Assembly: GCA_002491905.1 (NCBI GenBank)
Contig: DKWV01000044.1
Span: 36,083-100,082 of the forward strand
Length of the DNA: 64,000 nt
Direction: 5' to 3'
From: Lachnospiraceae bacterium UBA7143
GTDB lineage: Bacteria; Bacillota; Clostridia; Lachnospirales; Lachnospiraceae
A model generated the notes under the pieces. It was given only the letters and a program-made list of their open reading frames with translations. It had not been told where the DNA came from and ran no database searches. Each line of letters begins with the position of its first letter. The first letter of the stretch is position 1. The position numbers and the translations under genes were made by a program. Shown here piece after piece: positions 60,093 to 64,000 of the stretch.

Positions 60093-61285
60093 CGGTTCAC
60101 CATCAGCTTCATCATCGCCTGGTTCAGTCCGTCCACCGTCAGCTTATACATCGGAAAAATGGACTTGATTGCCGTCTCTGCCTCCCGCCAGGGCGCGTGT
60201 CCGGGCGCCATCTTGGGATTGAGCCACACGATCTTTTTATAGTGCTGTTTCATCAGAAGCAGCCAGTCCATCCCGGAAAGTCCGCCGTTCGGCCCCCTGT
60301 AGTTGCCTGTGGTGGAATAGAGCTCCTCCGGCGCCATAGCCGCGTCGCCCACAATAATCACCTTGTAGTCGCTGTCCAGATTGCGGAACATCCATTCCGT
60401 CTCGATCCACTCCCCATTCTCGCACTCCGGTGTCTTGTAGAGATTGGAATAGATACAGTTGTGGAAAAAGTAAGTCTTTACATCCTTGTAATGATTGGAC
60501 TTATGCACAGACTGGAACAGCTCGCTGAGCAGCGTGGTATAGGGAATCATGGTGCCGCCCGAATCCATCAGGAGCAGAAGCTTCACGGAATTTTTCCGGG
60601 GCTTTTCCATCACGATCTGCAGACAGCCGCCGTTGTTGCAGGTGGCGTCCACAGTGCCGTTGATATCAAGTTCTGTCTCCGGGATATCCAATTTCGTGGA
60701 AAACTGCCTCAGCTTCCTAAGTGCCATCTGGAATTGCCTGTTGTCCAGCACCTTATCGTTCCGAAAATCCCGGTATTTTCTGGCGCCCACCACCTGAAAG
60801 GCCGACTGGTAGCCCGTGGTGCCCCCCACCCGGATACCGCCCATGTTGCCGCCCATATTGCCGAAGGATGTCTTTCCCATAGTGCCGATCCAGTAACTGC
60901 CGCCGTTGTGCTCCTCATTCTGGTCCCGCAGCCTGTCCTTAAACTTACTTTCAATATCGTCCTTGTCCAGGGTAATCACTTCCTGGTTCATCTCATGGCG
61001 CATTTCCTCGAAGACGTCCTGCATCTCCGGCTTATCCAGCCAGCGCAGCAGATTTTTTCCGACTTCATTCTCGGACATGACCCCCTTAAAGACTTCATCG
61101 AAAGCCATATCGAACTTGTCAAACTCCGTCTCGGATTTGACCAGAATCATGCGTGCCAGATAGTAAAACTCTGTCAGGCTGCTGTGACAGAGCCCCTGCT
61201 GCAAGGCATCCTGCAAAGTCAGCCACTCGCTCAGGGACACTTCCAGACCTTTTTCTTTTAAAGTATAGAAAAATTTACTGAACAT
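60089..61285 (-). CDS. VWA-domain protein paired with MoxR ATPase (CoxE-like)
   Basis: A 398-residue protein. The C-terminal half carries a VWA fold, but the MIDAS motif reads D-S-G-G-T rather than DxSxS, so metal binding may be altered. The N-terminal half is helical and charged with a Gly-rich connector (G-N-M-G-G-N-M-G-G). MoxR/VWA pairs act as chaperone-like assembly systems for metalloenzymes or envelope proteins in characterised cases. It follows the MoxR gene by 41 bases. GGAG precedes the ATG. Confidence 0.85.
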   Translation of the reverse strand: MFSKFFYTLKEKGLEVSLSEWLTLQDALQQGLCHSSLTEFYYLARMILVKSETEFDKFDMAFDEVFKGVMSENEVGKNLLRWLDKPEMQDVFEEMRHEMNQEVITLDKDDIESKFKDRLRDQNEEHNGGSYWIGTMGKTSFGNMGGNMGGIRVGGTTGYQSAFQVVGARKYRDFRNDKVLDNRQFQMALRKLRQFSTKLDIPETELDINGTVDATCNNGGCLQIVMEKPRKNSVKLLLLMDSGGTMIPYTTLLSELFQSVHKSNHYKDVKTYFFHNCIYSNLYKTPECENGEWIETEWMFRNLDSDYKVIIVGDAAMAPEELYSTTGNYRGPNGGLSGMDWLLLMKQHYKKIVWLNPKMAPGHAPWREAETAIKSIFPMYKLTVDGLNQAMMKLMVNR

Positions 61286-61326
61286 AGAATCTCCATTCTG
61301 AAGTATTCCAAAACACCCGATATTTA

Positions 61327-62154
61327 TTAGTCAGTTTTGCTTCTCACCGTTTCCAGATCCTCGTCCTTTTTCACCACAACACCAATGAAGGGAAGTTCCT
61401 GCCTTAACCTGTCCGTGGGAATGCCGCCGATCTGCAGGGCGTTGATCCAGTCAATCAGCTCCGAGGTACTTGGCTTTTTGCGGATGTCCTTCATAGAACG
61501 GATCCAGTAGAACACCTCCATTGCGTCCTTAAGCAGCTTATCCTCCACATCGGGATAATGGGTTCTCACGATCTCCTCCATAAGCGTCTGATCCGGGAAA
61601 TCAATGTAGTGGAAAATGCACCTGCGCAGGAACGCATCAGGCAGCTCCTTCTCCGCATTGGAGGTGATAATCACAATAGGCCTGTGTTTCGCCTTCACGG
61701 TCCGCTTCGTCTCGTGAATATAAAACTCCATCTGGTCGAGCTCCCAGAGCAGATCATTTGGGAATTCCAAATCCGCCTTGTCAATCTCGTCGATCAGTAG
61801 GATCACCTGCTCATCCGACTCGAAAGCCTCTCCCAGCTTGCCAAGCTTAATATAATGGGCGATATCGTCCACGCCTTCCTCTCCGAACTGCCCGTCATAA
61901 AGCCTCTGGATCGTGTCGTACATATAAAGCCCGTCCTGCGCTTTCGTGGTAGACTTGATGTTCCAGATAATCAGCTTCTTACCGAGAGAAGCCGCCACAG
62001 CCTGTGCCAGCATGGTCTTGCCCGTGCCCGGTTCGCCTTTTACCAGAAGAGGCTTCTGCAGGGCGATCGCCACATTCACGCTGGCTAAAAGCTGCTCAGA
62101 TGCCACATAATCGGCTGTGCTCTCAAATTTCGTATTTGCCATTTTTTTCTCCAT
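61327..62154 (-). CDS. MoxR-family AAA+ ATPase
   Basis: A 275-residue AAA+ ATPase. Walker A is G-E-P-G-T-G-K-T near residues 41-48, Walker B L-L-I-D-E-I-D-K near 118-125, sensor 1 in I-I-T-S-N-A and an Arg finger region R-R-C-I-F-H-Y. It is expected to remodel a client with its VWA partner. The ATG at 62154 has AGGAGG upstream; an internal ATG four codons later is also plausible. It heads the leftward MoxR-VWA-small-protein unit. Confidence 0.92.
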   Translation of the reverse strand: MEKKMANTKFESTADYVASEQLLASVNVAIALQKPLLVKGEPGTGKTMLAQAVAASLGKKLIIWNIKSTTKAQDGLYMYDTIQRLYDGQFGEEGVDDIAHYIKLGKLGEAFESDEQVILLIDEIDKADLEFPNDLLWELDQMEFYIHETKRTVKAKHRPIVIITSNAEKELPDAFLRRCIFHYIDFPDQTLMEEIVRTHYPDVEDKLLKDAMEVFYWIRSMKDIRKKPSTSELIDWINALQIGGIPTDRLRQELPFIGVVVKKDEDLETVRSKTD

Positions 62155-62226
62155 TCCGCTTTTCCTCCTGTCCGTTTCCGGGCATTATCTTCTCTACTCT
62201 CTGCGCCGTCCCACGGATTTAGGTGA

Positions 62227-62255
62227 TTGCATACGCTATAAATTTATGTTACGAT
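62227..62255 (+). promoter_or_regulatory. Promoter of metF
   Basis: TTGCAT (62227-62232) and TACGAT (62250-62255) are 17 bases apart, with about 90 bases to the start. No SAM riboswitch is seen in the leader. Confidence 0.5.
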
Positions 62256-62274
62256 ATTTCAGATGTAAAAGCAA
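62246..62274 (-). promoter_or_regulatory. Promoter of the MoxR operon
   Basis: TTGCTT (62269-62274) and TAACAT (62246-62251) are 17 bases apart on the minus strand, overlapping the opposing metF promoter. Confidence 0.45.
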
Positions 62275-62347
62275 GGAATTGTTTCTTTATAAACGCACTC
62301 AAATAGGATAAACCGAAGAAAAAAGCAAGTGGAAAGGAAGCTATGCC

Positions 62348-63184
62348 ATGTCACAGAATACAAGCCTCTCCTTCGAGGTATTTCCCCCGAAAAAGGAAGA
62401 AGAATTTGAAAACATATTTGATTTTTTAAGGGAGGCAGCTAAACTACACCCCGATTTTATCAGCTGCACCTACGGCGCTGGCGGCTCCCGCGCGGGAAAG
62501 ACGATTGAGATCGCTTCTTATATTCAGAAAGAGCTTAAAATCGACGCCATCGCCCACATCACCTGCGTGGGTTTTACCAGAGCCGACCTTGAGAAAAACT
62601 GTGAGGCCCTTAAAGCCGCAGGCGTAAACCATGTGCTGGCCCTGCGCGGAGACCGGCCCCAGCATATGACGGACGAACAGTTTAACAGCCGGGAATTTTT
62701 CTATGCGGCGGATCTTGTACGCCACTTAAAAGAGCATACCACCCTGCAGATTTCCGGCGCCTGCTATCCTGAGAAGCATTTTGAAGCACCAAGCTTAGAA
62801 GAGGACTTAAGACATTTAAAGGAAAAAGTGGATGCGGGCGTCACCTCACTGGTGACCCAGATGTTTTTTGATAACGCCTGTTTTTACCGCTTTATGGAAC
62901 TGGTGCGGGCAAAGGGGATCACGGTTCCCGTCCATGCCGGTATCATGCCGATCACCACGGCGAAGCAGCTCGGCACCACCGTCTCCCTCTCCGGCTCCTC
63001 CGTCCCCAAAGAGCTGGCGGACTTAATCGCCACCTACGGGGAAAACAAGGAAGATATGCGCAAGGCAGGAATCGACTACGCCGTGCGCCAGATCCTTGAC
63101 CTGAAGGAACAGGGGGTGGACGGTATTCATATCTACTCCATGAACAAGTTAAAGACAACGACGGAGATCTGCGGGATGATTTAG
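62348..63184 (+). CDS. metF: 5,10-Methylenetetrahydrofolate reductase
   Basis: A 278-residue FAD enzyme reducing methylene-THF to methyl-THF for methionine synthesis or one-carbon metabolism. The opening S-F-E-V-F-P-P-K (catalytic Glu) and C-T-Y-G-A-G-G-S are conserved, as is A-L-R-G-D. AAAGGAAG precedes the ATG. Its stop overlaps the stop of the convergent aldo/keto reductase gene by four bases. Confidence 0.95.
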   Translation: MSQNTSLSFEVFPPKKEEEFENIFDFLREAAKLHPDFISCTYGAGGSRAGKTIEIASYIQKELKIDAIAHITCVGFTRADLEKNCEALKAAGVNHVLALRGDRPQHMTDEQFNSREFFYAADLVRHLKEHTTLQISGACYPEKHFEAPSLEEDLRHLKEKVDAGVTSLVTQMFFDNACFYRFMELVRAKGITVPVHAGIMPITTAKQLGTTVSLSGSSVPKELADLIATYGENKEDMRKAGIDYAVRQILDLKEQGVDGIHIYSMNKLKTTTEICGMI

Positions 63185-64000
63185 AGGAGCACGTCCTTCA
63201 CCTTCTCCAGCGTATCCCTGATCCGAATGTGCTGCGGGCATGCTTCCTCGCATTTCCCACATTTGATGCAGGCGTCGGCCGACTTCTTCCCGTGACCGCC
63301 TACAAGCCACCCCTCCTGATTCCTCGCAAGTACGGCGTCACCGTACAGTGTCAGATAATTCATGGCTGTGAAGGAACCGGAAATACCGATATTCATAGGA
63401 CATACCTTTGCGCAGTAATTGCAGGAGGTGCAGGGGATGAGCGGAATCTTTTGAAGCTCTTCCCTCGCCTTTTTAAGCGTCTCCTTCTGGCTCCGGGAAA
63501 GCCCTGTGAAAGATTTCATGTAAGACAGGTTATCCTTCATCTGCTCCACCGTACTCATGCCTGAAAGGACGGTGATTACCCCCTCCAGATCAGCCGCGAA
63601 CCGTACCGCCCATGACGCTGCAGAGCTTTTCGGCTCCGCCTCCTTCAGGATATTCTCCACGGAAGATGGCGGTGTCGCCAGCATGCCGCCCTTGACAGGT
63701 TCCATAATCACAACAGGTTTTCCATACTTTCTTGCCACTTCATAGCAGCGCCCGGACTGTACCGCCGGATTGTCCCAGTCAGCATAGTTGATCTGAAGCT
63801 GGACAAACTCCATCTCGGGATGCGCCTGTAATATCTCCTCCAGCTCCTCCGGTGTGGAGTGGAAAGAAAAGCCCACATGCTTTACCAGTCCCTCCTTCTT
63901 CTTACTTAGCACCCAGTTCCACATGTCAAAATCATCAAAGTAATGTGACCTGCCTTCCCCCAGATTATGGAGCAGATAAAAATCTGCTTGTGTCAAGTAA
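63181..64000 (-). CDS. Aldo/keto reductase with C-terminal 4Fe-4S domain, N-terminus cut
   Basis: The visible 272 codons lack the N-terminal third, which lies beyond the right edge. The AKR barrel part includes D-F-Y-L-L-H-N and H-V-G-F-S-F-H-S-T. The C-terminal ferredoxin-like region has two Cys sets (C-T-S-C-N-Y-C-A-K-V-C-P and C-I-K-C-G-K-C-E-E-A-C-P). This Fe-S fusion is common in Clostridia; the substrate is unknown. No convincing start lies inside the window. Confidence 0.88.
   Translation of the reverse strand, partial: YLTQADFYLLHNLGEGRSHYFDDFDMWNWVLSKKKEGLVKHVGFSFHSTPEELEEILQAHPEMEFVQLQINYADWDNPAVQSGRCYEVARKYGKPVVIMEPVKGGMLATPPSSVENILKEAEPKSSAASWAVRFAADLEGVITVLSGMSTVEQMKDNLSYMKSFTGLSRSQKETLKKAREELQKIPLIPCTSCNYCAKVCPMNIGISGSFTAMNYLTLYGDAVLARNQEGWLVGGHGKKSADACIKCGKCEEACPQHIRIRDTLEKVKDVLL

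Noticed and set aside
62155..62347. SAM riboswitch before metF
   Set aside because: The leader is short and AT-rich with no S-box stem pattern or terminator.
1..64000. CRISPR arrays, insertion sequences, prophage or conjugative genes
   Set aside because: No set of regularly spaced direct repeats, transposase, integrase, capsid or relaxase product was found on either strand.

Overview
The window is a chromosomal segment of an anaerobic Clostridia (Bacillota), most likely a Lachnospiraceae gut-type bacterium. Pointers are the GGGtGRT-protein/scaffold pair, oxygen-sensitive class III ribonucleotide reductase, indolepyruvate:ferredoxin oxidoreductase, a tyrosine T-box, strong AGGAGG-type ribosome binding sites and the general protein composition. 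I see no rRNA, CRISPR array, insertion sequence, prophage or conjugative gene. Most genes lie on the minus strand and read as stable core chromosome.

Layout. 1-6 kb: a truncated sensor histidine kinase, a CotF/ferritin-like protein, the GGGtGRT protein with its NifU-like partner, and a large PAS-GGDEF protein. 6-14.6 kb (minus): argH, asd, a GGDEF/EAL phosphodiesterase, an AAA ATPase, topoisomerase III and a left-handed beta-helix protein. 14.8-16.4 kb (plus): an ABC importer ATPase and permease without a binding protein. 16.4-21.4 kb: a small accessory patch with an unknown membrane protein, two XRE regulators, and a WYL regulator whose putative operator recurs before a ClbS-like gene and an SPL-type radical SAM gene. 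21.4-24.2 kb: nrdD-nrdG behind NrdR-like boxes. 24.2-28.8 kb: a small exported protein, tRNA-Thr(CGT), MscS, and glgB with an unusual Ala/Lys/Glu-rich tail. 28.8-33.1 kb: serine biosynthesis (serC-serA, plus a DUF1015 protein) interrupted by a structured RNA and a 94-residue gene on the plus strand. 33-41 kb: an L,D-transpeptidase and a branched-chain amino acid operon (leuB, a GT-C glycosyltransferase, ilvD, ilvB). 41-49 kb: a repeat-bearing lipoprotein, yajC, tgt, a VanY-type carboxypeptidase, aroC, DUF3737 and a membrane-anchored GH25 lysozyme. 49-51.7 kb: a DRE-TIM aldolase and T-box-controlled tyrS. 51.8-59.8 kb: a seven-gene aryl-acid/2-oxoacid cluster (PaaI thioesterase, acyl-CoA synthetase, sodium symporter, iorA, iorB, paaK, ACT protein). 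59.9-64 kb: a MoxR/VWA pair with a coupled 47-residue protein, metF, and a truncated Fe-S aldo/keto reductase.

Together the genes describe a fermentative anaerobe that makes its own serine, branched-chain, arginine, aspartate-family and aromatic amino acids. It oxidises aryl or branched 2-oxo acids to CoA thioesters through ferredoxin, stores glycogen and signals with cyclic di-GMP. The least explained elements are the multi-arm RNA at 30.2-30.37 kb, a second hairpin-rich stretch at 33.19-33.35 kb, the WYL/ClbS/radical SAM regulon, the GlgB tail, and the MoxR/VWA/47-residue set. All calls come from reading the sequence; no database search was run.
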